Source: Galeruca laticollis
Lineage: Eukaryota > Arthropoda > Insecta > Coleoptera > Chrysomelidae
Direction: 5' to 3'
Assembly (NCBI GenBank): GCA_963921935.1
Contig: OY998178.1
Coordinates: forward strand, 46,926,951-46,990,950
Length of the DNA: 64,000 bases
Below the pieces are notes generated by a model. The model was not told the origin of the DNA. It saw only the letters and a list, made by a program, of their open reading frames with translations, and ran no database searches. Below are positions 1 to 8,739 of this stretch, piece after piece. The position numbers were made by a program, and so were the translations under genes. The stretch's first letter is position 1. Each line of letters starts with the position of its first letter.

Positions 1-773
1 AAAAGATATACCATTTGAAGATGATATGTTGAAAAAAGAACCATACCGTTGTGAATTAAATGCGATAGAGTTAATATGGGCCCAAATGAAAGGTTATGTA
101 GCTAGACATAATAAATCATTTAAAATGAAAGATGTTCGTAAACTCATGAAGTACTCATTGACAACAATAACTGAAGGAACTGTGTATCATGTAATTAAAG
201 ATGAAGAGAAATGTGGGTTTTAGAGAACCTCATAGAACAAACTATAGAACCGATAGTGATCTCTCTCGACGAGTCTTCGGATGATTCTTGTTTGGCCAGC
301 GAAGAGGATGATACTATAGATTGAATTTTATATTTCCTATAAATGGTATGTTTACTTTACTTAATATACATTAATTTGTTGTCAATAAATTTGAATTATG
401 AATATTAAACTATATTTTCATTATTTAATTTAATAAAAATGAAAATGTAACTTGTTAATAGGCCTAAACGAATGAATTTTATTTCAACTGTAATGATGAC
501 CGAATATAATTAAATAAGCAAAATGAACTAATATCGTAATCTCCGCCACTGCCGCACTGTTCATCGTTTAGCTGGCATTGTTCAGTTTTATTACCATATT
601 GTATTTTGAGCTGAAACAGGGATGTAGAGATAAACCAATACAGACACCTACTTGTTTTGCATTAGAATTTTAGTATTTACTTGTAAAATTCTTAGTATCA
701 CTCTGTAAGAGATAATTTTCTATTTGAATATTTAATGAGGCTACTGTGCTGTCAGACATTAAGAAAAAGACTA
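1..773 (+). mobile_element. Tc1/mariner (IS630-type) element, copy A, 3' part only
   Basis: This is the 3' part of a DNA transposon cut off by the window start. It is nearly identical over long stretches to the 3' half of the complete element at 16646-18727, including the untranslated tail. Its right end (about 744-773) is an inverted-repeat terminus whose reverse complement begins TAGTCTTTTTCTTAATGTCT and is followed by TA, as in the second copy. The element abuts a Merlin-like fragment on its right. It is non-autonomous here, because the transposase carries an internal deletion compared with copy B. Confidence 0.8.
2..223 (+). pseudogene. IS630/Tc1-type transposase, C-terminal fragment
   Basis: This reading frame runs in from the left edge to a TAG stop. 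It contains the third catalytic motif of DDE_3 (IS630/Tc1) transposases: an N-A-I-E-L-I-W-A-Q stretch, the degenerate equivalent of the usual L-N-P-I-E-x-x-W, where E is the last metal ligand. Compared with copy B, the segment between the KKE motif (near base 40) and the CELNA motif is missing: copy B keeps about 80 bases there (18058-18139). The N-terminal HTH and the first two catalytic Asp residues lie outside the window or are lost. It is therefore a dead fragment. Confidence 0.75.
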
Positions 774-775
774 TA

Positions 776-1269
776 GTTAAATTGATAGATATTTATTATT
801 GATTTTACCTGCACGATAATATTGGGACTTCTAATTTTCAGCAGATTTGTTTGCATTTGCGAGAAAGCACTTGTAACCATTTCACGGCAATATTTATGTC
901 TTGCTGCAAGCGTTGCTTTCGACAAATGCATTTTCGAATCTGGACGTGTTGTACCAAATATTATCCGTTCGTTCGACTCGTTGTGTGGAAAACCAAACAA
1001 GACTCTAAAATATTTAATAATATTGTTATGAGTTTTTTATTTTTTTCGACAGTTTCATCTGGACGGCACTTTACTGATTTTGAACAACGGTATATGCCCA
1101 GATCTTTTTCTCCATGGTAATAATGGGAAAAAATATCAGGTTTGTTACCATGCCCTTCACATTTGGTTTTACATAAGGGGTGTTTAGGCAACAAACCATG
1201 TAAAAGACCGAATTCATAAGCTTCTTGTCGCGAACGAAGAAGAGCCATTTCTACAACTTGAGTCGACAT
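776..1269 (-). pseudogene. Merlin-like (IS1016/IS1595-type) transposase, N-terminal fragment
   Basis: Two antisense frames overlap. The first starts at an ATG at 1269 and has a Cys/His-rich segment (CKTKCEGHG, then YRCSKSVKCR), like the N-terminal zinc ribbon of Merlin transposases. A frame change near 961-1000 leads into a second segment with LSKATLAARHKYCRE, matching the 'LS..TV..W...CRE' block of the family. It then has SPNIIVQV, the place where Merlin proteins read G-P-x-I-V-x-(I/V)-D-E. Immediately after the Gln codon the DNA reads CAG|GTAAAA, which could be a splice donor. The catalytic part is missing, and mariner copy A occupies the position where it should continue. Assignment is by pattern only, with moderate certainty. 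Confidence 0.5.
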
Positions 1270-2421
1270 TTTTGTAAATAATATGAACGTAAATATGAAC
1301 GAAATGATTTAACTCAACTGAATATAGAATATTAAATTCACATATATGTACAATGTATACATACCTACCTTTTATGCTTTATCAGGATTGTCAGGATTGT
1401 CTTTGTCTATGCTTTATTGACAATTTTTTTCAAATTTTCGCATTTATTGACCATAGCTATATTAAGTTGATAAGAATAGATATTATTCATTGATCTGTCT
1501 TAAAGATCGGGAAGAGGATCACTGCATAGTGGTGAAACAACGCATTTCCGCCGATTTTCATTTTCGTGCTTAAAAATTAGTCTACAATATAAAATAACAT
1601 TAATTTTTCATGTATCTCATTTCGTCACTTCTAAACCGCTTCAAAAAATGGCAACAGCGCATTTTCCGCGGCAAAATTTTTTTCAGTAATATACTCCCTG
1701 AGGTATCTAAATGACAATTTTTTTCTTTGTTAACAGATTTCGGCTAAACGCAACTTGCCCCCCACTGACCCCTCCCCGGAAGCAAACATAAATTAAATAA
1801 TTTTTAAAGTTTAATAAACTAAAAATTAAATCTACATATTTTTCTGATCTGCATATTTTTTTTGTTATCTGTTTTATACATTTTGTTTGTTGTTGTGGTC
1901 GTTTGGTTGCTTCTATGAACATTTTAAATTAATTATTAAGCTCTAATAAATAAAATTATTCGCGTATCCTTAGTCACTAAAATATATTTCATAAACAAAA
2001 AACAAAGCTGTTTGAAAAACTGACATAGTGCTAAATATATATATTAATAGCGTTTTCGATTTATGCATTGGTGCACACCAGAATTGTCCCACACCAGAAT
2101 TGGATGAAAAGGAGTGTTCGATTTACTCTCAGGATACGTCAACTTTTAATGTTCGATTAACACCTTTAACAACTTAACAGTCGGATATTTTTGAGAAAAA
2201 TGGTAAAAAAATTGTTACTTTCTTTTTGTTTTCATTCTACTACATTTTGTAATCCTATTAATTAATTAAAATAAATTTACTCAATAAGTAGTTTTAGTGT
2301 GAAATATTTTGAAACATTCAATACACAGTCCTATATCAGAATCCGAAATAAACACTCTTATAACAACTTACTGAGTTGGTGTGTAAGTGTTCTTGTCTAG
2401 CGACAGTGTCCTATTTAATAG
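1270..2421. other. AT-rich stretch, no gene seen
   Basis: No convincing coding frame, RNA gene or terminal repeat was found. A short direct repeat (TCAGGATTGTCAGGATTGTC near 1382-1402) and long A/T runs are the only structure noted. The ORF on the minus strand near 1707-1922 is low-complexity and not supported. Confidence 0.5.
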
Positions 2422-2720
2422 TGTAACGAAACGCCACTGGTTTTCTTCGAGTTCGAGAAAATCGTGATATAAGTGAGGAATATACGGGAACCGGCGTTGC
2501 GAATGTTCTGGCAATGTCTAGGCTCAAAAGGGTATATAAAGTTAGTTGCCTATCCGACGCGAAGACATACAGTACAGTACATAGTACAGGATACGAAGTT
2601 GCATACGGCGAATAGAAAGCGAGGCACGAGAAACAAGATGGAAAATCCGTAACAATAGTTTTACCACAGAATAAAGAGACAGAAAAGACAATATAGATAT
2701 AAGGAGTTGGTTACAGAAAG
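2422..2720 (+). promoter_or_regulatory. TATA promoter with possible 5' exon, or solo LTR
   Basis: A strong TATA box (TATATAAA, 2533-2540) is followed about 25-30 bases later by an initiator-like ACATACAGTACAGTAC. The transcribed-looking segment ends at AGAAAG|GTAAGT (donor at 2721), a near-perfect splice donor. The stretch begins with TGTAACGAAACG, which resembles LTR starts of gypsy-type elements; the gypsy LTR at 22829 starts TGTTACGAA. It could therefore be a solo LTR-derived promoter or the non-coding first exon of an unseen gene. Nothing downstream decides between these. Confidence 0.35.
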
Positions 2721-3378
2721 GTAAGTTAAATAATTTCAGTAGAAAATTAAATTTTTAATTTAAACTTTAGAGTCATTCCATTAGAAATGGTCCAAAAATT
2801 TGGAAATTGGTTGCTCAACCAGCACCAAATAAAACAAAACTACCATGTGATGATAGCTTATAATGTAGATATGTTAATTTTTGTCCAAAATTATTTATTT
2901 AACTGTCGTCCGTTTTTGTATCGCGTTTCAAAAAAATTCAATTGCAGCCCTTTACAAAATTGCCAATTGCTTTTTACCCTTTGCTTTTATCTTTCTGATA
3001 CAATTTTTATTAGCTTTGGCAAAATATTTTGTGCATTATTATTATAATTTTATATATTTTTCATTATTATGTTGCTGACTCTTTTGCCTTCTAATCTAAT
3101 TATAACAAATATTACAATAATGTACCGATTTTGACAGCTGATATCTCAAATGGGATTAAATATAAAAACTTGAAATTTTCACATATTAATGATCAAACAG
3201 CACTTTATACGTGCTATTAATTTCATTTTGTGTTTTTATTCTAGAGAAAATATATTAACACCAGATGTAGTATATCTACGCCACATTATAAGCTATCATT
3301 ACATGGTAGTTTTGTTGTATACTACTTTGTATACTAGGGACTAAGAACAAGAATGATATTAGGTTATTATTTTTAGGT
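2721..3378. other. no gene seen
   Basis: AT-rich sequence between the putative donor at 2721 and the hAT remnant. A TTTTTAG acceptor-like site lies directly before 3377, where the hAT reading frame opens, so an intron could span this stretch. No other supported feature. Confidence 0.4.
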
Positions 3379-5137
3379 CAAAAATCTCTTAAACGGAAAA
3401 AAGTTCATGATGGCAGTAGTGGAAGTGGAAGCAATGATTGTGATGAAGATGAAAATAAAATGGTCGGAACATCAAAATCGGAATGTATTTTTGAAGGAGG
3501 TTCAAGTAGTTCTTCAAATCTACATGAAGCTGTTTCTGGAACTGGGACCTCTAAACAAACTAAAGAACGCGATGGCTACCATGAAAATGACATTGGTTGC
3601 TATGTTAGTTGTGCCAATAACTTGCCTTCTTAAAAAAAGAAGGAATTGTTGACAAACTTTTGGGTTCCATCATCCAATTACGATTTTTCTTCTGATGCCA
3701 TTCATTTGAAAAGAAAATTTAACCATCGCTGGTTAGATCAATATACTATATTCAAGTCGTTTGAAGGGTGCTCTATGTTTGTATTGTGTTTTATTTCGGC
3801 CAAGAATTGCTACAGTTAAAGGAGTTTTGGGGTTATTTATGGCACTTTGGCAGCCATTACTACAAATCTTCAACAGCTGCTGCAAAAGCATTTCATGAAA
3901 ATGCTCCTGTTGATGTCCAGTTGCAAATAGGGCACCATAAGACGATTGAAGAAAATAAACAAGTAACAGCAATTATTTCATGCATAATATTGTGTGGAAT
4001 TCATGATTTGCCGCTTAGTGGAAAAGAAGGAAATGAGAAGCTAAAGAGCCACTTGGATAAATGTCAAAAAAACGCAGTATAGACCTCACCAACAATTCAA
4101 AATGAGATCATACAATTATGCGGTGAAGTTATCAAAGAAAAAATAATCGAAGACTTTAAACGGGCAAAAGCTTATGCTGTAATGGCTGATGAAACAGCAG
4201 ATATTGCTGGAAAAGAGCAGCTTTCTATTGGATTAAGGTTCTATGATGAAAGCCAAAAAATAATCAGGGAGGAATTTGTAGGCTACATTGAGTTAAAATG
4301 TCAAGATGCTTCTACAATCGCTAGTGCAATTCAAAGTTTTTTACAAGATAATAATTTTTCCGCCGATAATTGTGTGGGATTTGGATTTGACGGGTGTTCC
4401 ACGATGACCGGCAAAGAAGGTGGTGTACAGGCCATTCTTAAAAAAAAGTACGCTAAATCTTTATTTTTCCATTGCTCCAGCCACAGACTAAATCTTGTGG
4501 TCAATGATACTACCAAGCTACCAGAAATAAGAAACACAATTGCAACGGTTAAAGACACAATAGCATTCTTTCGTGAATCGCCAGCCCGTAGGAATTCGGT
4601 TCCAAATCTTTCAAGGCTCTGAGACCAGATGGTCGGAAAAATATAAAAGCATAAACCAATTTTCAGAAAGCTTCACTGACACTGTTAAAGCACTAGAACA
4701 TCTATCTGTCGAAGGAAAATATGCAACAAGAAAATCTGCCTACTAATTGCACTGTGCAGTTACTAAACCAATATTCATCTTAGGCTTAAACATAATTGCC
4801 AGATACTCTGCAATTTTGGAACCCGTTGTAGACGTTTTACAAGGTAACAGTATGGATTTAGTTATGGCGAAGAAACATATGACTAGATTCCACAAAGTAA
4901 GGGTCCAGACAGTTAATTTTATATTGATGATATTCTAGATGTAATCAAAGAAGATCGACAAGATGTCGAAAATGTTTCTTAGGATTTATTTAAAAAATTA
5001 CTTGATATCGCAGAGAAAGTAGGGGTTGAGTTGTCAGTACCACGAGTCACTCAAAATCAAGTACACAGAAGTAATCCACCATCTAAGTCTGCAGTTGAAT
5101 ACTGGAAGCGGTCAATAATCATCCTCTATCTTGATTC
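3379..5137 (+). pseudogene. hAT transposase (DUF4371/ZMYM1-type), N-terminal and central part
   Basis: At least four frames are needed. 3379-3633 encodes a Ser/Asp/Glu-rich N-terminus ending HENDIGCYV. 3639-3820 encodes a TTF-type zinc-finger-like block (KFNHRWLDQY then F-E-G-C...C). 3808-4082 carries the block ending CGIHDLPLSGKEGN, corresponding to the 'CGRQ.IPLRGH' motif. 4182-4622 carries DETADIAGKEQLSIGLRFYD, a DUF4371 signature with the first catalytic Asp, and FHCSSHRLNLVV. Degraded frames continue to a YWKRS block near 5103-5117. Such proteins (ZMYM1, '52 kDa repressor'-like) are hAT superfamily transposases. Frameshifts and stops make it a pseudogene. The C-terminal dimerisation domain is displaced to 6361-6583 by intervening repeats. 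Confidence 0.75.
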
Positions 5138-5488
5138 TTTAACTTTCCGTGTCGATGTTGGTTGATGTCCTGAAAACTCGGGATCTTCCAATTGAAGACA
5201 CAAATGAGCGTTTGGTTTCCCTGCTGAAATCCGTTATTTTGTGTTTTCCCATGTTTCTATTAACATCTTTGCTCCCAAATTTCACATCTTTATTTGGTTA
5301 TGCATCTTTGCTCCCAAATTTCACATCTTTATTTGGTTATGCCGTGCTGATGAGGCAAAATGAGCCAGAAACATGCATGTCCACGGTTACCACTCTATTT
5401 CAGTAGCCCTTTACTTTGCGTGAATTACCCATGATTCTCTTTGTTGTTGTTGTTAACATATCACGCGATATTCCTACATCTTCTTTCT
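5138..5488 (+). repeat. dispersed repeat inserted in the hAT gene (family shared with 20280-20715)
   Basis: The stretch from TTTCCGTGTCGATGTTGGTT to the (TA)n tract is found again at 20280-20715, partly in the same and partly in the opposite orientation. It follows directly on the YWKRS codons of the hAT gene, so it looks like inserted or rearranged material. Short ORFs across it differ between copies and are not credible genes. Confidence 0.7.
5264..5341 (+). repeat. 39-bp tandem duplication
   Basis: Two identical 39-base units, each starting CATCTTTGCTCCCAAATTTC, lie head to tail (starts 5264 and 5303). The related copy near 20390-20430 has only one unit, so the duplication arose in this copy. 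Confidence 0.9.

Positions 5489-5543
<55 letters not shown>
5489..5543. repeat. (TA)n microsatellite
   Basis: About 55 bases of almost pure TA dinucleotide with one A interruption, lying at the 3' edge of the dispersed repeat. Confidence 0.95.
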
Positions 5544-5545
<2 letters not shown>

Positions 5546-5785
5546 CTCTGGTATGTAAATATTTTGAAGGTCACGCTTCGATGGTCCGTATCCTTTCGTC
5601 GATCGATAGGTACTGATGGTCTGAATAGTAGGTAGGTGTAACTGTAGCGGTGTGTATTTCGATTCCGGCGATATGCTCGACGGTGTACGGGATTCTCTGC
5701 GTCCTATGGAATGTTCAGACAGCCAGTAATATGAGCAATCGGCGAATCAATACTCTTTCGGTTTTGATCTCAAGATTTGAGAGTA

Positions 5786-6060
5786 TCGTTTGTAGCTAAT
5801 CAGTACCCAGCTTAACGAATATCTCTGTTTGCAGGGACTGTAGTTATTACGGCGCGTCTATACCACACCGAAATTATACTAACAGTTAAAGCGATCGTTT
5901 ATAGCCAGTCAGTACCCGGATTAACGGCGCTCCCCTACGAAGATACTGTAGAGCTATCAGTGTGTCAGTACCACACCGAAATTCTTCTAACAGTTTGAAC
6001 AATCGTTCTCGTTTCCGTCAATACCAGAAACCAATGGCCGTTCTAATGAATGATGTATAA
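5786..6060 (+). repeat. degenerate 108/109-bp tandem repeat
   Basis: Units start at 5786, 5895 and 6003 with TCGTTTGTAGC, TCGTTTATAGC and TCGTTCTCG. Each of the first two contains CAGTACC(C), a CCACACCGAAATT block and CTAACAGTT at matching offsets. The third unit is recognisable only in its first part. No coding potential is credible. Confidence 0.7.
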
Positions 6061-6360
6061 AATCAGATCAATACTCCGACTTAATACAACACTCGGCGGT
6101 GGATAGTGTAAAGCGTTTAAGGTTAAAGTCAATACCCTCGACCTACGCTTCGCACTGGAGGCGGCTGAACTTGGAGGAGCAGGAGTCCGTAAACCAAGTC
6201 GTCTGTCGGTTTGCATTTTTATATCCATCGTCGTGGTGGTGGTGGAAGTCTCCTTCCCTTCTACTGTCGATTCTTCGTGCGCATCTTGGCGTGGGGGTTT
6301 TGCTGTTCTGGTGGGGTACCTCGTCATCGGGGTGCTAACTGGTTTCTTGAATCGAGTTTT
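6061..6360. other. rest of the sequence splitting the hAT gene, no gene seen
   Basis: Contains a short GTGGTGGTGG run and no convincing frame. Antisense and sense ORFs across it lack any recognisable motif and are likely fortuitous. Confidence 0.4.
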
Positions 6361-6583
6361 ATAGTAATGAATGTATATCATTACAACTGCTACCGTGGAA
6401 ACATCGTTCAGTACCCTACGAAGGGTAAAAACCTGGCTCAGGAGTACAATGGGTGATGACAGACTCACTGGGTTGTGTTTAATGAATGTGCATCGAAAAT
6501 TTTTGAAGAAAAATCAGGACTGCATAGTGAAGAAAGTTTTGGATAAATTTAGTTTAAGTCCAAGAAAAATGTTATTAGTTTAA
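6361..6583 (+). pseudogene. hAT transposase C-terminal dimerisation domain
   Basis: The reading frame contains ATVETSFSTLRRVKTWLRST followed by MGDDRLTGLCLMNVHR, the classic hAT C-terminal dimerisation motif ('A..ERSFSTLRR+KT.LRSTM...RL..LALM..HR'). It ends in a TAA at the expected distance. This is the natural C-terminus of the DUF4371-type transposase at 3379-5137. The region that should join them (the rest of the RNase H-like core) is replaced by about 1.2 kb of repeats, so part of the gene is also deleted. Confidence 0.8.
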
Positions 6584-6654
6584 TTTGAGTATAATTGAAA
6601 TCTCAAAGTTTTGTTTTCATTTGCCTATTCTTTTTATCCTAAAATTTTACATTT

Positions 6655-6715
6655 TGGACGACCACGGACCATGGTTTGCCCCCCTCCCCTGTTATAAATC
6701 CTGGCTACGCCCTTG
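6655..6715 (+). repeat. hAT 3' terminal region
   Basis: After the hAT C-terminus the DNA runs through a C-rich tract (GCCCCCCTCCCCT) to ATCCTGGCTACGCCCTTG. This resembles the 3' terminal inverted repeat of ZMYM-like hAT elements (reverse complement CAAGGGCGTAGCCAGGAT). I did not find a matching 5' terminus. Confidence 0.5.
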
Positions 6716-7702
6716 ATGTTTATCAAAAACTTCTTAGTACAAGATTAGAATTGAAACCTTGTTTTTCAACTGCTTTTCAGGGATTTATCAGTCGAAAAAG
6801 CTGTGGACCCTTTTTTTATACCAGGTACATGATCCAAAATTTTTATTTTTAATGATTTTTGACAGTTAGAACAAGTTCAACGTTACGAATATTTGGGTGT
6901 GGTTACCTTGAACTAGTGATGAGAAGAAGCAAGGCTAATGGTAGGGAGTAAGCAAAGTTTGTCAAATAAAATAATAAATTCAAATTAAGTTCCCAAAAAG
7001 ACAAACCTCCATCTATACAAAACAGTTGAAACATTATATTAACACATGACTTTTTGATACCTCAAACATTCTAAGCTGACTTGCGGACACTTTCACCGCT
7101 TTGCCCCATTTACAAATTATGTTTAGTTGCAGGAAAAATGAAATTAGACATTTAATTGAAATTTTGTTAAATTATGCACATAAAAAAAGTCATACTAATT
7201 TTTGCGACTTAATCGCTGCTTTTAAAAATAATTAAAAATACTTGAGTTTTATTTAATAAAGGCATATTCTTATATAAATTTTAAAAATGAAGCAATGGAG
7301 TTACGTGACTGTTGAGTCTGCCCTATGAATTATGCCTTTGAACTAAAATGAAACTGTAATTATGTACCAAAGTAATGAAATTTACTGTCCTGGCCATTAC
7401 TTTGTGGAATCTACTCATATTACTATTTTAAATGAAACTAACTGTTTCTATATAATTCCACAATATATTGAAATAATATTAAAAATTGTAAGAAATTGAC
7501 AATTGCTTCGATATTAAATCGTCAGTCGATTCACGAGTCAGAATTTATTAGGTTCGGATCGTTAAGTCGTCAATATCATAGCAAATTAAAAACGCGTTTT
7601 TTGTCATCATTAAAATGTGATAAAACTTGTAATAGTGCGGTTTTTCTGCAAAATTGGTAAATATTCTTGAAATTTACTTATTTGTGTTGGAAATAAATAT
7701 GC
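6716..7702. other. no intact gene; possible tiny RT fragment
   Basis: Near 6868-6914 a short frame reads EQVQRYEYLGVVT, which resembles the 'Y.YLGV' motif of non-LTR reverse transcriptases, but it is too short to rely on. The rest is AT-rich with no supported feature. A stretch near 7432-7520 resembles 63118-63205. Confidence 0.3.
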
Positions 7703-7811
7703 CAGTCACTGAGTTACAGACTGTCTCCTGAGCTGAGATTTACTTATATATTTCTTTTTATTTCTATTTCTAACTATTGTTTGTGATTTTGGTATCCAGG
7801 ATCACATCAAT

Positions 7812-8694
7812 ATGTCAAACCTCCCCTCACAACCACTGCTCTCAAATACCACCACTTCTTCAACCCCCATTAAACAATCTATCTCGATAAATACAACACC
7901 CATAACTTATGCCGCGTCTCTCCCAAAAACGTACATTTCGCTTCCAGAATCTCTCATGGCCGCATATGTATCTATTTTTCATCTACCACTCAAGTCGACT
8001 ACCTTCTAAAATCGAATCAAAACGTCATAGTTAATTCCAATGTCATTCCCATTTGTCGGCTTATTTTCCCCACCAAAAGAATCCTTATTTCCAGTATCAG
8101 TACTTCCATTCTACAATCCGTTATTGAAAAAGCCCTGTATGGCCAAGGATTAACACTTACCTCCTCTATTTCATACGTCAAATGTGGCTCGCTTGATGAC
8201 GAATCCGCACATGTTCTGAGGTTCCGCCGTGTAACGTTCGGCTCACCAGTAATGATTTTTCACTGCAAACTTCGATTCTTATTACGCTTGAAAATACATC
8301 ACACAGAATATTCATTTCTACTCATAAACTTGAATGCTGGCGGAAGGATTGTCACAATATACGCCCCGAATCACGTTCTATCATACATAAACTTTTTGAA
8401 GAGTTTCCTAAGTCCTTCTCCCTTAATAGCATCCAACTTATTGCGTTCCTCGAAAATACTTTCCGCGTCAACGACCCTCTACCTGAAGCCAATAAATTTA
8501 TCTCCGACACTGCCTCCCTACTGAAAGATCTATCCTTAATTGATTCTAATATCAACGAAAGATCTTTGAAAAATCGCATTACACGTCTGACCAATAAAAT
8601 TAAATTTAAACTTCACCCCGACTATAACAATCTTACTGACGATCCTTTTTCTGATGACGGTACCACCACTGACTCCTCTACACTATCTCAGTAA
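7812..8694 (+). pseudogene. I-element ORF1 (gag-like nucleic-acid-binding protein)
   Basis: ORF1 starts at ATG 7812 with a Ser/Thr/Pro-rich N-terminus. It shifts frame near 7990 into a segment covering IVNSNVIPICRLIFPTKRIL and YGQGLTLTSSISYVKCGSLD, typical of the RRM-like part of I-group ORF1. It shifts again near 8290 into an open stretch to a TAA just before 8695. Compared with the intact relative at 55552-56868 (438 codons), the expected run of CCHC knuckles is not recognisable, so internal sequence is probably lost. By family, ORF1 binds element RNA. Confidence 0.55.
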
Positions 8695-8739
8695 CTAACC
8701 TCTTTCCTCCTTTAATTAGTACCATTCTCTCTAATTTAA

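Noticed and set aside
5441..5635. ORF with an alternating Tyr-Ile run
   Set aside because: It is the translation of the (TA)n microsatellite.
6043..6468. 141-codon antisense ORF
   Set aside because: It overlaps the hAT C-terminal domain on the other strand and a tandem repeat. It has low-complexity Thr/Ser content and no motif.
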